DNA of 57,892 nucleotides, taken from NCBI GenBank assembly GCA_964463485.1, contig CAYXDO010000064.1, positions 1 to 57,892 on the forward strand, in the 5' to 3' direction. Source of the stretch: CAYXDO01 sp964463485. Lineage in GTDB: Bacteria; Myxococcota; Kuafuiibacteriia; Kuafuiibacteriales; Kuafuiibacteriaceae. The notes beneath the pieces were generated by a model, which made no database searches, was not told the origin of the DNA, and saw only the letters and a program-made list of their open reading frames with translations. Positions 24,878 to 37,159 of the stretch are shown piece by piece (position 1 is the first letter of the stretch; every line of letters starts with the position of its first letter). Made by a program: the position numbers and the translations under genes.

Positions 24878-27800
24878 TTGGCCGAGACGGTCTCGCTTCG
24901 CGTCACACTGCGCTACAGGGACGTGGAGGAATTCAGTCAGCGGTTCGCGGAGAACATCTCGTCAGCCGGGTTGTTCTTGCGGACGCGGACGCCCAAAGTC
25001 GCTGGCACGCGCATTCGCTTCGAGCTGTCACTCGCCGACGGTCGACGCGTGCTGAAAGGCGAAGGTGTCGTCGTCCAGGTTCGCCACGACGACAAGCCCG
25101 GCATGGCCCTTCGCTTTTCGGAGATCGACGACGATTCGCTCGGTCTCGTACAGCGAGTCGTCGAACGGTACGGCCAAGGAACGCTCGCCCCCACACCCCT
25201 GCCGGCATCCGTTTCCGGCGCAACCCCGACTCCTGGTCAGCCGCGTCCGAACCGTCCCATGAGCTCGTGGTCTCGGCCGGGATCGGGTCGACTGACGGCT
25301 CGCTTCGCCGACGTCAAGCCCCCAGCGGCCGAGGGAACCGAGCAGCCCAAGTCGAGCCCGCGCCTTTCGGCGACAAGGCGACCGTGGGCTCAAGACGACG
25401 TGACCGAGCGCGTCCGTGTCTCGGCAACGCCGCCGAGGGTACCGACGCCGCGCGCGGTAGAACCGCAGGCCGACGCAGCCGCGCCGCTGGCGTTCGATGA
25501 CACCGTCGAAGTCCCTCCAGAGGCATTGATGCAGGCGGCGACCGAGCGGCCCGGCCCCGTCGATTTCGGTCTCACCGAGACCGAAGACGTCTCCCGACTC
25601 GCGACCGAGGCCGCTGACTCATCCCCGCCTGCAGACGAGTCCGCTCCGACCACTCGCCCGGAGAGTGCTGACGTCGACCTGAGCGCGGCCGCGGACGCCG
25701 GGTTACACACCGACGAAAGTGAGTCCGCCGAGCCGTCCCCTGGGGAGCGCGAAACACCCGAAGCTTCACCCAAAGCGACTGAGCTCGAAGCTGTCCACGA
25801 AGATCCTGAACGAGACATCGAATCGCGAGCAGCCGATGGCGAAGCCATCGAACCGCCAAATCAGGAACCGCCAAATCAGGAACCGCCAAATCAGGAACCG
25901 CCAAATCAGGAATCGACGGCAGAAACCGATCAGACTCCGACGCCCGAAGCTTCGGCTTTCGACGAGCCCGAAGTCTCCGCTGGCGACGTGCCCGAAGGAG
26001 AAGACTCCAAACTTACGGGGCTTGCGGCTGGGCGAACGTCCGAAGCAGGATCGGAACGAGACTCGAGCCAGACCCAGTTCTCTCGTGCCGAGGCCGAGTC
26101 CGCCCACACGGACGATGAGCCCGCCCAGACGGACGATGAGCCCGCCCAGACTGACGATGAGTCCGCTCGAACCGACGATGGGTCCGCTCGAACTGACGAT
26201 GAGCCCACCCAAACCGAGGACGNNNNNNNNNNNNNNNNNNNNNNNNNNNNNNNNNNNNNNNNNNNNNNNNNNNNNNNNNNNNNNNNNNNNNNNNNNNNNN
26301 NNNNNNNNNNNNNNNNNNNNNNAGTCCGCCGAGACTCAGAACGAGTCCGCCGAGACTCAGAACGAGTCCGCCGAGACTCAGAACGAGTCCGCCGAGACCG
26401 AGAACGAGTCCGCCGAGACTGGGGATGAGTCCCTCGAGACTGGGGATGAGTCCGCTCCAACAGAGAATGAGTCCGCCCAAGCGCAGGATGAGGCCAACCA
26501 GGATGCCCACGCCGTAGGCGAGCCCGAAGAAGGCTCAGACGAAGCTCCGACGCGAAGCGAATCCGCGGAAGCAGACGAAGTGTCCTCCGAGCCGGAGGAG
26601 ATCGCGGCTCGAGAGTCCGTGAACGAAGAGAGCCTTCCGGCCGAGGCTGAGCCCTCTGGGAGTCAGCTCGAAGCGCAGGACGTCGAGCCCGAATCCAAGT
26701 CACTCGAGTCATTCGCGGCCGACACCGTCGACCTCGGCGCGCTCGCTCACGAGCTCGCGGCGAAGGCGGCCCGCGAAGATGAGCTCGCCGGGGGGCCTTC
26801 GGACGAGGGTCTGACCGAGCTCGCGACGGCGGCGCAGCCCGCTCCGCGTGTGGACTCGTGGCCCATATCTGACGATCCCTTGTCGCAGTCGTGGGGAGCG
26901 CTCGTCCCCGGAGAGACGGGAGACTTGCCGCCCCCGTCGCGTTCTTCGATCTACGAGCTCCGTGAGATCGACGCGACGGACGCGGTCGCCGTGAGCGTGG
27001 CTGACGTGGCGAGCGAGCCGCAGCCTCGCGCGCCTACTCGGAATCGCCTCGTAGCTCCCTCCGCGCCGTCAGCGGCCATCGAAGCCATGGAGCGCGCCTC
27101 GGAGTCCGAGACCGTGCTCGACACAGAGAGCCCGCTCGGCTTTCCGCCGAGAGCCGGCCTTCCGCCGAGGGCCCACGAGCACGAAGGAGTGACTCAGCCC
27201 GAGCTCGAGCCCGCGCCCCGAAGGAATCTCATCGAGACTTCCGAGTCCGTGGAGCTCCGGCCCGACGGGCTCTCCGACGTCGTTCTCTCCCGAGGCCCGG
27301 TGGAGTCCGCCGAGGTGCTCAAAGACTTGGCTCCGATGGGGCCCGAGTCCGAGTCGCAAACGCCTGCTCCTCAAAAGGAGCCTCGGTCGACACGAGTGAG
27401 TGTCACTCCGGCCAGCGACGACACTCCGCCCCCGCGGCCGAGTTACCAACCGCCTCCTCTGAGAACACGGGCGGTCGTAGAGCGCGCCTCGGCGCCGCCG
27501 CCGGCTCGAAAGAGCGCTCCTCCCCCCGCCCGAATCGCCGGGATTGATTTCGGCAGTCGATTCTTGCGCGCTGCGATCCTCGAAGAGAATCAGCCGCAGC
27601 TCGTGAAAGTGGAGGATTCGATCTACTTTCCCGCGGTCGTAGCCTGCCGCCTCGACGGCGGAGTCGTGACCGGTCAGGAAGCGACCGTGATCTCGTCGAA
27701 CGACCCCTCTCGCGCTTTCTCACCCCGAGCGGTGCTCGCGGCGATTCGCGAAGGTCGTATCGACCAGGGGCTCATGGTTCGACCGCGCGGCGCCCCGATG

Positions 27801-29144
27801 CCGGAAGTCTCCCTCACTCAGGGCCGGATATCGGTGCGACTCTCCGATCGCACTCATGACTTCGAAGACCTACTCACCCAGCTCTTCTTGCCAGTTCAGA
27901 CCGCACTGTCCGCCGCCCTCGGCTCGTCCCGACCGAGAGCGGTCATTTCCATTCCCGACGGTCTCGACGAGCAGGCCAGGCAACTCATGGCGGGGGCCCT
28001 CGAGAAGGCCGGGATCGAGGTCGTCGAGCTGCTCCCCGAGCTCACGGCCGCGCTGGAGGCCTACGAAGTCGACCGCCGTCCCGTGGAAACGGTCCTGCTG
28101 GTGGACCTCGGTGCATCTCACCTCGGTCTCGCCCTGGCCCGACGCGGTCGGACAGGGTTCGCGAACCTCGGCGCGCGGTGGGTTCCTGAGGTTTCGACCC
28201 AAACCTTCGATGACGCGTTGCTCGAGGTGGCCCTCACCGAGGTCGTTCGCCACGACGGCGTCGAGCGGGCCAAAGACCCTCTCGTCCGCACGCGAATCGC
28301 CGATGCGCTCTCGAAGACCCGGCCAGACCATCGAGACGGCCGCGTCGATATCACCCTGGCGCTCCCGACCGGGGGTGCGTCTGGAGTGGCCCTCCAACGA
28401 ACCATCTCGCTCAACGGTCAACGTGTCGAAGCGGCCCTCGAGCCTCAGGTTCAGCGAATCATGGAGCGCATCACCGAGCTCCTTCGAGAGAGCGCCGTCC
28501 ATCCGCGAGCGCTCGGTACCATCGTCTTGGCAGGCAACGCCGCCGCGTATCGATCCCTAGTGAAGGCGCTCGTCGCCGCCACTGGGCGAGCGCCGCTCGA
28601 GACCATCGACCCTGCCGACGTCTTTGCGTTCGGGCTCGCACGCTTGGGACACAAGCGAGAGCGGCAAGTCCCGGTCGAGCCCACCGCCGCGCCCGAGCAC
28701 GAGCTCAAGCGCTCCGTGGGCATCGCGCTCCCAGGCGGACGTATGCTCGTCCTCTTCCCCACCAGCGTTCCGCTGCCGCGCCGGATATTCCGGGTGCACT
28801 CGACGACTCGCGACGACCAAACCGAGGTCGACATCGCGCTCTACCAAGGTGACGACGAGTTCATCTCCGGCTGCGCGCTTCTTGGGTTGGTCACCCTCGA
28901 CGGCCTGCCCAAGGCCAAGCGAGGGGGCCTCGAGGTCCGCGTAGAGATCGAGCTCGACTCGGACGGCGTCGTCACTGCCTCGCTCTCCGAAGAAACCTCG
29001 GGCCGAAAGGTCCGCTTCATGGCTCCGTCCGCACAAACCCCGGACGCGCGCCGCGCCGAGCTCGCCGAGCGTCCCGCCGTCGAAGACCTCAGCGACCGGC
29101 GGGTCCGCCAGAAGAGCTTCTTCGGAAGGATCTTCGGACGATGA
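24878..29144 (+). CDS. PilZ domain - acidic repeat linker - Hsp70-like ATPase fusion, interrupted by an assembly gap
   Basis: The N-terminus (about residues 1-100) is PilZ-like: FSQRFAENISSAGLFLRTR carries the N-x-S-x2-G motif, then GTRIRFELSLADG and PGMALRFSEIDDD. A very long Glu/Ser/Thr/Asp linker follows, with EPPNQ x4 and seven-residue repeats (EPAQTDD, ESAETQN). The 100-N gap falls in these repeats, and the frame differs by one on either side because gap length is arbitrary. The C-terminal part (27530-29050) is a divergent Hsp70: phosphate-1 GIDFGSRFLRAAILE, phosphate-2 VDLGASHLGLALA, adenosine motif IVLAGNAAAYRSLVKAL and a substrate-binding beta domain (LPRRIFRVHSTTRDDQTEVD), without a helical lid. 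Start is TTG 24878. One gene is inferred because the repeat phase continues across the gap; two genes cannot be fully excluded. Confidence 0.8.
25850..25909 (+). repeat. 15-bp tandem repeat (EPPNQ x4)
   Basis: Four identical copies of GAACCGCCAAATCAG, in frame within the PilZ-Hsp70 gene. They encode a short Pro/Asn/Gln stretch in the linker. Identity at the third codon positions indicates recent duplication or slippage. Confidence 0.9.
26096..26222 (+). repeat. 21-bp tandem repeat before the assembly gap
   Basis: Six heptad units encode ESAHTDD, EPAQTDD (x2), ESARTDD, GSARTDD and EPTQTED. The array ends in a single G at the gap edge, the first base of the next unit's Glu codon. Confidence 0.9.
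26223..26322. other. Assembly gap (100 N)
   Basis: Exactly 100 N, the usual placeholder for unknown length. The left flank ends with G and the right flank starts with AG, so joining them rebuilds a GAG codon in phase with the 21-bp repeat. The true missing length is therefore probably zero or a multiple of 21, not 100. Confidence 0.95.
26323..26489 (+). repeat. 21-bp tandem repeat after the assembly gap
   Basis: Units encode (E)SAETQN (x3), ESAETEN, ESAETGD, ESLETGD, ESAPTEN and ESAQAQD. The period and the E-S/P-A core match the array left of the gap, but the consensus has drifted from DD to QN/EN/GD ends. The first three copies are nearly identical, consistent with recent expansion and with repeat collapse causing the gap. 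Confidence 0.9.
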
Positions 29145-29171
29145 CCAGGTCGCCCCCTTCCACTCCGTCGT

Positions 29172-30137
29172 TTGACCTCCAGGACGATTGACGCGAGCGA
29201 ACCGGGCTCGATAGCTTCGCCCCGCGTGCGAGGTCCTCGGCGCTATTCGCTGGTTTTGTTGCCGGACGATCCAGATCGCCCGGCTCGTAGACTGCGACTT
29301 CGCCTCTCCGTGATCGTCACTACCCTCCTCGCCGGTGGCGGATCCCTCGCGTACACACTCACTGAACATCTTCGCGCCGACACCAAGGCCAAATCGCTCG
29401 TCGACGAGAACCGCGCCCTCCGGGAGGGCCTTGCCGCTCTAGAGGCTCGGGTGATTCAGATGAGCCGCGGGGTCGAACGCATCGAACGCCTCAACGCTCG
29501 CCTCTCTCGGATCACCGAGCTGTCCGATCCCGAGCGCGGGCTGGCGATGGGTCCCGTGGGCAATCATTCGGACCGCGAGTCCAACGTGATCGGTCTGTCC
29601 GTCGACCTCGCCGGACCGCGCCCCGATCGCCGCGCCCTTGGCCTGGTCGAGGCTCGAACCGACCTGCTCGACGCCCAGACCCGCGACCTCGAACCTCTGA
29701 TCCGCAGGCTCCACCTCTACCTCGAGGAGCGGCACGCCTTGCTCTCCGAGACCCCAAGCCGAATGCCCACCTCCGGGTGGATTACGAGTTACTTCGGCTT
29801 CCGGCTCGACCCGTACACAGGACTGAATGACATGCATCCAGGTATCGATATCTCCGCGACAGTGGGCACGCCCGTGCTCGCCACGGCCAATGGCGTCGTC
29901 ATCTTCGTCGGCCGCCAGGACGACTACGGCAACGTGGTCAAGGTCGACCACGGTCATGGCCTGCTCACCCTCTACGCCCATCTCTCCTCGATCCGCGTGG
30001 ACGACGGCGAGGAGGTTCGGCGAGGGCAACGCGTCGGAGATGTGGGAAATACGGGACGAAGCACCGGCCCCCACGTTCACTACGAGGTCCGGCTGAACGG
30101 CATCCCCCAGAACCCCCAGAGGTTCATACTCGAATAG
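29172..30137 (+). CDS. M23-family metallopeptidase, membrane-anchored
   Basis: A 321-aa product. Residues 30-65 carry a basic stretch then one membrane segment (LSVIVTTLLAGGGSLAYTL), and a coiled coil follows at about 70-115 (LREGLAALEARVIQMSRGVE). The LytM/M23 domain occupies 200-320: GWITSYFGFRLDPYTG, zinc ligands His222 and Asp226 in HPGID, and the HVH pair at 301-303 in GPHVHYEVRLNG. All zinc ligands are present, so it may be an active endopeptidase. TTG 29172 is the longest start; GTG 29226 (RGPRRYSLVLLPDDP) is a good alternative. It lies 27 bp after the Hsp70 fusion gene. Confidence 0.9.
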   Translation: MTSRTIDASEPGSIASPRVRGPRRYSLVLLPDDPDRPARRLRLRLSVIVTTLLAGGGSLAYTLTEHLRADTKAKSLVDENRALREGLAALEARVIQMSRGVERIERLNARLSRITELSDPERGLAMGPVGNHSDRESNVIGLSVDLAGPRPDRRALGLVEARTDLLDAQTRDLEPLIRRLHLYLEERHALLSETPSRMPTSGWITSYFGFRLDPYTGLNDMHPGIDISATVGTPVLATANGVVIFVGRQDDYGNVVKVDHGHGLLTLYAHLSSIRVDDGEEVRRGQRVGDVGNTGRSTGPHVHYEVRLNGIPQNPQRFILE

Positions 30138-30143
30138 GACGCC

Positions 30144-30187
30144 GGCCCTTCGGGGCCCGCATCGGAGCTTCGCCGCGCAAGCGCGGC
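30144..30187 (+). other. Two GC-rich hairpins in the secA leader
   Basis: GGCCC-TTCG-GGGCC (30144-30157) is a five-pair stem with a UUCG tetraloop. GCCGCG-CAAG-CGCGGC-type pairing at 30172-30187 is a second stem directly before the AGGAG site of secA. No T run follows, so these are not classic intrinsic terminators. They may attenuate or stabilise the M23-secA junction. Confidence 0.4.
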
Positions 30188-30200
30188 AGGAGTCGATCTC

Positions 30201-33266
<3,066 letters not shown>

Positions 33267-33305
33267 GTTGTGTGCTGAACCGGGAGGGTTGCGTCGAGGC
33301 TTCGA

Positions 33306-33758
33306 ATGGAGCGAGACTCTCTCATGCCCGCGCTCGACGAGACGTTTCTCCGCCTGCGTGCTTTGCTAGCGGACGCCAAGGACCTGACGGAGCCTTGGGG
33401 GCTGTTTCACGAGGAGCTCGTGGCCTCGCCCGCCTTCTCGCAGCTCGGTCAGCCCCACCTGGGCCGCCAAATCGAGAGCGCGATCAAGCTGATTTGCTCC
33501 AAAGTGCTGACGGAGACGGTGGTCGACGCTCGGTTCGAGTGGGTTCGAGTCCCTGAGCAGCGATTCCAGCACGGTCGCTGCGAGGTGGAAGTGGGCACCG
33601 CAAAAGGACCGTCGAAGACCCAGTACGTGATGGGCTTCCTCTTCGAAGACACCAACCAAGGCTTGCTCGGCATCCGAAGGAGCCCGTTCGAAGGACCCAC
33701 CATCCTCACCCGCTTTTCGATTCTCCACCCCGCCCGGGGCGACCGATCGATGAATTGA
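33306..33758 (+). CDS. Unknown 150-aa protein after secA
   Basis: A soluble alpha/beta protein with a helical first half (LDETFLRLRALLADAKDL) and a beta-rich second half (CEVEVGTAKGPSKTQYVMGF; LLGIRRSPFEGPTILTRFSI). It has no signal peptide. The start may be ATG 33306 or ATG 33324. It lies 39 bp after secA and is probably in the same transcript. The pattern recalls small chaperone-like or YbjN-type folds, but no family is recognised. Confidence 0.75.
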   Translation: MERDSLMPALDETFLRLRALLADAKDLTEPWGLFHEELVASPAFSQLGQPHLGRQIESAIKLICSKVLTETVVDARFEWVRVPEQRFQHGRCEVEVGTAKGPSKTQYVMGFLFEDTNQGLLGIRRSPFEGPTILTRFSILHPARGDRSMN

Positions 33759-33759
33759 G

Positions 33760-34010
33760 CGCAACCAAGTCCGTGTCCGTGCCCGTGCCCGATCCGACCG
33801 CAACCAACACTCGCCTTGATTGAAGACACCCCCCTACCCAAACAGGTCGCTGAAACAAGCTCCAAAACTCATGACGTGCCCGTGCCCGTCCGTGCCCGTG
33901 CCCGTGCCCGATTCACACCCCCTACCCAAGGAGGTCGCTGAAACAGGCTCGGAAACTCATGACGTGCCCGTGCCCCTTCGTGCGTCCGCCGCAGCGGCGT
34001 CTTCGTTGAA
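33760..34010 (+). repeat. GTGCCC hexanucleotide element with AGGTCGCTGAAACA motifs (left copy)
   Basis: Runs of GTGCCC are organised around two direct copies of AGGTCGCTGAAACA (33844-33857 and 33932-33945). Each is followed by GCTC-N-AACTCATGAC and then the hexamer run. Between the two motifs a GATTCACACCCCCTACCC stretch closes the first unit. No gene is present here. Confidence 0.8.
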
Positions 34011-34040
34011 ACGAGACCCAATGGGTGAAAGAATCAGCCC

Positions 34041-34469
34041 GTGATCCGAGTCCGGCTGGTAGCCTCGACGATGATTGCGGGCGTAACGAGTCTGGGAGCT
34101 CTCATGTGGCTTAGCCTAGCTGCCCCTGCACCGAAGTCGCCTGCGATTTCACCTCAAGAGGAAGTTCCCGGGGGCGATCCCCAAGATGCCGAAATCCTCC
34201 AGCAAGGCAAACTGTTCGAAGCTGTCGCCTTCGCCTCAGCCCTGGGTGTCGAGTGGTCAACCTGGCCAGAGTCCGAAGTGCCAGTCGCTGAGCTCGAACG
34301 CACCGTGCTCATGGCATCCTTCGATCCCAGCTTGGAACCCTGCGCGGACGGGGTGTTCTATGCGGTCGGGACGAGCAGCGAATTTGGGTCCCACGGCTTC
34401 CAGTGGTGCGTGAGCCGTGACGGGCGCCGGCGAGGTCCAGTCGGCGAGATCCGAGGATGTGGATACTAG
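34041..34469 (+). CDS. Small exported protein of unknown function
   Basis: A 142-aa product from GTG 34041. Residues 1-28 (RLVASTMIAGVTSLGALMWL) form a signal peptide or N-terminal anchor. The mature part is acidic and has Cys residues near the end (SLEPCADGVFYAVG; FQWCVSRDG; RGCGY). The gene stands alone and is bracketed by the left and right hexanucleotide elements, whose cores are inverted relative to each other, so it may travel as a cassette. No domain is recognised. Confidence 0.6.
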   Translation: MIRVRLVASTMIAGVTSLGALMWLSLAAPAPKSPAISPQEEVPGGDPQDAEILQQGKLFEAVAFASALGVEWSTWPESEVPVAELERTVLMASFDPSLEPCADGVFYAVGTSSEFGSHGFQWCVSRDGRRRGPVGEIRGCGY

Positions 34470-34481
34470 GGGGAGCGTCTT

Positions 34482-34602
34482 AGGTCGCTGAAACAGGCAG
34501 GGGGGTGTGAATCGGGCACGGGCACGGGCACGGGCACGGGCAGGGCACGGCACGGGCACGTCATGAGTTTCGGAGCCTAACAGGTCGCTGAAACACGCAG
34601 AC
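34482..34602 (+). repeat. Hexanucleotide element, core inverted (right copy)
   Basis: Two direct AGGTCGCTGAAACA motifs (34482-34495, 34582-34595) flank a core reading GGGTGTGAATC, a GGGCAC run, then GTCATGAGTTTCGGAGCC. This core is the reverse complement of the left element's core, while the flanking motifs keep the same orientation as on the left. The last bases overlap the 3' end of the minus-strand TPR gene region. Confidence 0.8.
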
Positions 34603-35352
34603 TCAGGACCCGTCCTGCCAGTTCGTTCCCAAAAGCGCGACTACGAGCGTGACCACACCCACGGCCGCGGTGGCCACCACGAGCGCGTTCGTGCGCCCTT
34701 GGCGCTCTTCGATGTCGGCTACGGCGGCGCTCGTGGGCTCCGTTCGAGACTCGCTCGCCGCAGATTTCGCGTCGAATCCCGACCACACCGAGACCCCGCC
34801 CAACGCGACCGACGCGACCAAGCCCGACCAAGTCACCCAGCGCGGGAGCCCCGACTGAGGGGGCTCGACCCACTTTACGACCTCGACGCGCTGGGGCGCC
34901 GTCGAGCTGGTCGAGGCTCTGATCCGTTCCGCGTCCAGGAGCTTCGCCTGAATGCCCGTGATATAACCGAGCGCCTTGACCCGCTCTGCCAGGCCCGACG
35001 CCGGATTGGCCACGAACTGCTGGTACCGCTTGATGGCCTCCGAGTCCTCTCCCAGGTACTCATGGCAACGAGCGATGTTGAAGATCAGGTTTGGCTCCGG
35101 CTGAACTTCCAGCGCCGAGTAGAAGATGTTGATCGCGTTGCGATAGTCCTTCTTCAGAAACCGCTCCATGCCCCAAGCGACGATCTGCTCGAAGTTGGGA
35201 CCCGGCTCCGCCGCCTCCGCCGAAGGCGCCGTTTCCTGCGCAGACGCCGGTCCTGACGCCGGTCCTGACGCTACGGCGAGAATCACAGCAGCGAGTGTCA
35301 CGGCGACGCGTCTCACCCGCCGCTGGCGAAAGTCGCAGTCCTTCGAGATCAT
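34603..35352 (-). CDS. Exported TPR protein with C-terminal membrane segments
   Basis: A 249-aa product starting at ATG 35352 (ISKDCDFRQRRVRRVAVTLA), where a signal peptide of about 38 residues ends near PASAQE. Two to three TPR-like helices follow at about 55-140 (MERFLKKDYRNAINIFYSAL; NIARCHEYLGEDSEAIKRYQ). The C-terminal half has two hydrophobic segments (WSGLVASVALGGVSVWSGF; ALVVATAAVGVVTLVVALLG). This exported TPR plus membrane-tail layout is common beside Ser/Thr kinases in Myxococcota. The start is 10 bp from the stop of the upstream kinase gene, so the two form an operon and may act together. Confidence 0.82.
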   Translation of the reverse strand: MISKDCDFRQRRVRRVAVTLAAVILAVASGPASGPASAQETAPSAEAAEPGPNFEQIVAWGMERFLKKDYRNAINIFYSALEVQPEPNLIFNIARCHEYLGEDSEAIKRYQQFVANPASGLAERVKALGYITGIQAKLLDAERIRASTSSTAPQRVEVVKWVEPPQSGLPRWVTWSGLVASVALGGVSVWSGFDAKSAASESRTEPTSAAVADIEERQGRTNALVVATAAVGVVTLVVALLGTNWQDGS

Positions 35353-35362
35353 GGCATCAACC

Positions 35363-37159
35363 TCATTCGAGGATTGGGACGGAGTATGTCTTGGGTTTCG
35401 GAGGCGCCGGAATCGGCGCCTTGGGCCTCGACACCTTCGCTCCTGCGTCCGGAGCGCCCGCGTCGACAGCTCCAGCGTCGACCGCGCTTGGCACCGAGCT
35501 CGCCTGTGTGGACGTCCCAGGTGGCACCACCGGCGGGAGAGGCGGGGCGAGCTGCGGTCGCGGTTCGCTCGGCGTCGGCCCCGCCTGAACGACCACGGGC
35601 GCCACGGGCTCCGCATCGGGCCGCCTCTCCGTGGCCAACAAGAGTACGGCGCCTCCCACCGCCAGCGCCGCCCAGACCGCCCAACCTGGAAACGAGCTCC
35701 TAGCGTGCGGTCTTTCGAGCGGCTGCTCGGTCGCCGGTGACAACATCTCGGCCAGCCCGGCCTCGGCCAGCACGACAGGCCCCGTCGACTCCACGGCCGC
35801 CCGGCCGAGCTCGGCGTGCGCGACCTTGATCGCTTCGATGAGCTCCGCCGTGGATTCGAACCGATGGTCTCGAGATTTGGCCAGACACTTGGCGATGATT
35901 TTCTCGATACTCTCCGGAACCTCGCGCTGATAGCCCACCGACGAGACCATCGGAGCCTCCACGTCGAGGTGTTGGCGCGCGACCTCCGCCGCTTTCTTGC
36001 CTACGAACGGTGCCACTCCGGCGCTGAGCGCGAAAAAAATCACCCCGAAGGAGTAAATGTCCGTCCGGTGATCGATGTCCGCGCCGAGGACTTGCTCCGG
36101 CGACATATAGGCCGGCGTACCCATCACCGCCTGACCTGCCTTGGGCTCCTCGAGCGACGCATTCAAGAACGAGGCGAGTCCGAAATCGACGACCTTGACC
36201 TCGTCCCGCCCTTCCTCGTCGCGAGTGACGATGATGTTGGCTGGCTTCAGGTCGCGGTGGAGAATGCCTTCGTTGTGCGCAGATCGCAGCGCACGAGCCA
36301 CTTGGAGCATGATGGGGAGAATTCTGACGAACGGGAGCGGACCCTCCTCCGCCAGCAACTTGGCGAGTGTGACGCCTTGAAGGAACTCCATCACGATGTA
36401 GAGCAGCCCTTCCGACGTACTCCCGTAATCATGAATCGTCACGGTGTTGCCGTGACGAATGCGGGCCAACGCGGCCGCCTCGAGATAGAACCGCTGCTCG
36501 AGCGCCGTGTCGTGAAGGAGCCTCGGCTTGAGCGTCTTCAGCGCGACCGGCCGATCGAGCTGAATGTGAGTCGCCCGGTACACGATACCCATCCCACCTT
36601 CGGCGATCTTCTCCTCGATTCGATACCGATCGGCGATTAGCGTGGATGGGTCCACCTCCCTTGCGAGCTCGCGGATCTGTTGGCCAGTCAACGGAGGACG
36701 GGACAACCGAGGCACCGGAGTCTGTGAGTTCGGCGCCGAGGAGTCCCCCACGCTTGGCTCGACCTTCTCGCGACCGAGCGGCTCGCCGGCTTCAGACTCG
36801 GCTCCTTCGGCCAAGCCAGACGGAGCGGGAGCGCCCCCAGGCGACTCCGCTCCAGCGACACGGACACCCTCGACGGCACGCTCGGCGCCGCCCTGCCCTT
36901 CAACTCCCGGCGGCTCGACCACCGGGGCCGGCTCGACCACCGAGGCCACTTCGACCCCCGGGCCCACCTGTGGCTCCGCGCCAGGCGGAGGATCGAATTC
37001 GAAGCCAAGCAACGTCTGCTCGGCTTCGCAGGTCCCGTCGAGCGGATCCTCAGCTCGAGTAAGCGCAGACGAGGTCATCCCGATCATCGTGGATTCGGGG
37101 TCGACTTCGGCGGCGAGCGGTTCAGACGGATTCGCCGATTCGGGATCTTCGGACGTCAC
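35363..37159 (-). CDS. Membrane-anchored Ser/Thr protein kinase
   Basis: A 598-aa product from a GTG start. Residues 1-165 are Pro/Glu/Ala-rich and disordered. The Hanks kinase domain spans about 178-445: IAEGGMGIVYRATH, Lys208 in VALKTL, HRDLKPAN at 301-308, DFG from Asp325 and GTPAYMSPEQVLG. All catalytic residues are present. A single membrane segment near 500-520 (WAVWAALAVGGAVLLLA) is followed by a Pro/Ala-rich tail on the outer side, with no sensor domain recognised. The exported TPR protein encoded 10 bp downstream is a candidate partner. Confidence 0.93.
   Translation of the reverse strand: MTSEDPESANPSEPLAAEVDPESTMIGMTSSALTRAEDPLDGTCEAEQTLLGFEFDPPPGAEPQVGPGVEVASVVEPAPVVEPPGVEGQGGAERAVEGVRVAGAESPGGAPAPSGLAEGAESEAGEPLGREKVEPSVGDSSAPNSQTPVPRLSRPPLTGQQIRELAREVDPSTLIADRYRIEEKIAEGGMGIVYRATHIQLDRPVALKTLKPRLLHDTALEQRFYLEAAALARIRHGNTVTIHDYGSTSEGLLYIVMEFLQGVTLAKLLAEEGPLPFVRILPIMLQVARALRSAHNEGILHRDLKPANIIVTRDEEGRDEVKVVDFGLASFLNASLEEPKAGQAVMGTPAYMSPEQVLGADIDHRTDIYSFGVIFFALSAGVAPFVGKKAAEVARQHLDVEAPMVSSVGYQREVPESIEKIIAKCLAKSRDHRFESTAELIEAIKVAHAELGRAAVESTGPVVLAEAGLAEMLSPATEQPLERPHARSSFPGWAVWAALAVGGAVLLLATERRPDAEPVAPVVVQAGPTPSEPRPQLAPPLPPVVPPGTSTQASSVPSAVDAGAVDAGAPDAGAKVSRPKAPIPAPPKPKTYSVPILE

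Noticed and set aside
26200..26340. True frameshift in the PilZ-Hsp70 gene
   Set aside because: The frame change coincides with the N gap, and the flanks join in repeat phase, so it is a gap-length artefact.
30144..30187. Classic rho-independent terminator before secA
   Set aside because: The stems are good but no T tract follows, and the second stem directly precedes the ribosome-binding site.
33760..34010. CRISPR array
   Set aside because: The repeats are a 6-bp simple sequence with only two larger motifs; no regular repeat-spacer alternation and no cas genes.
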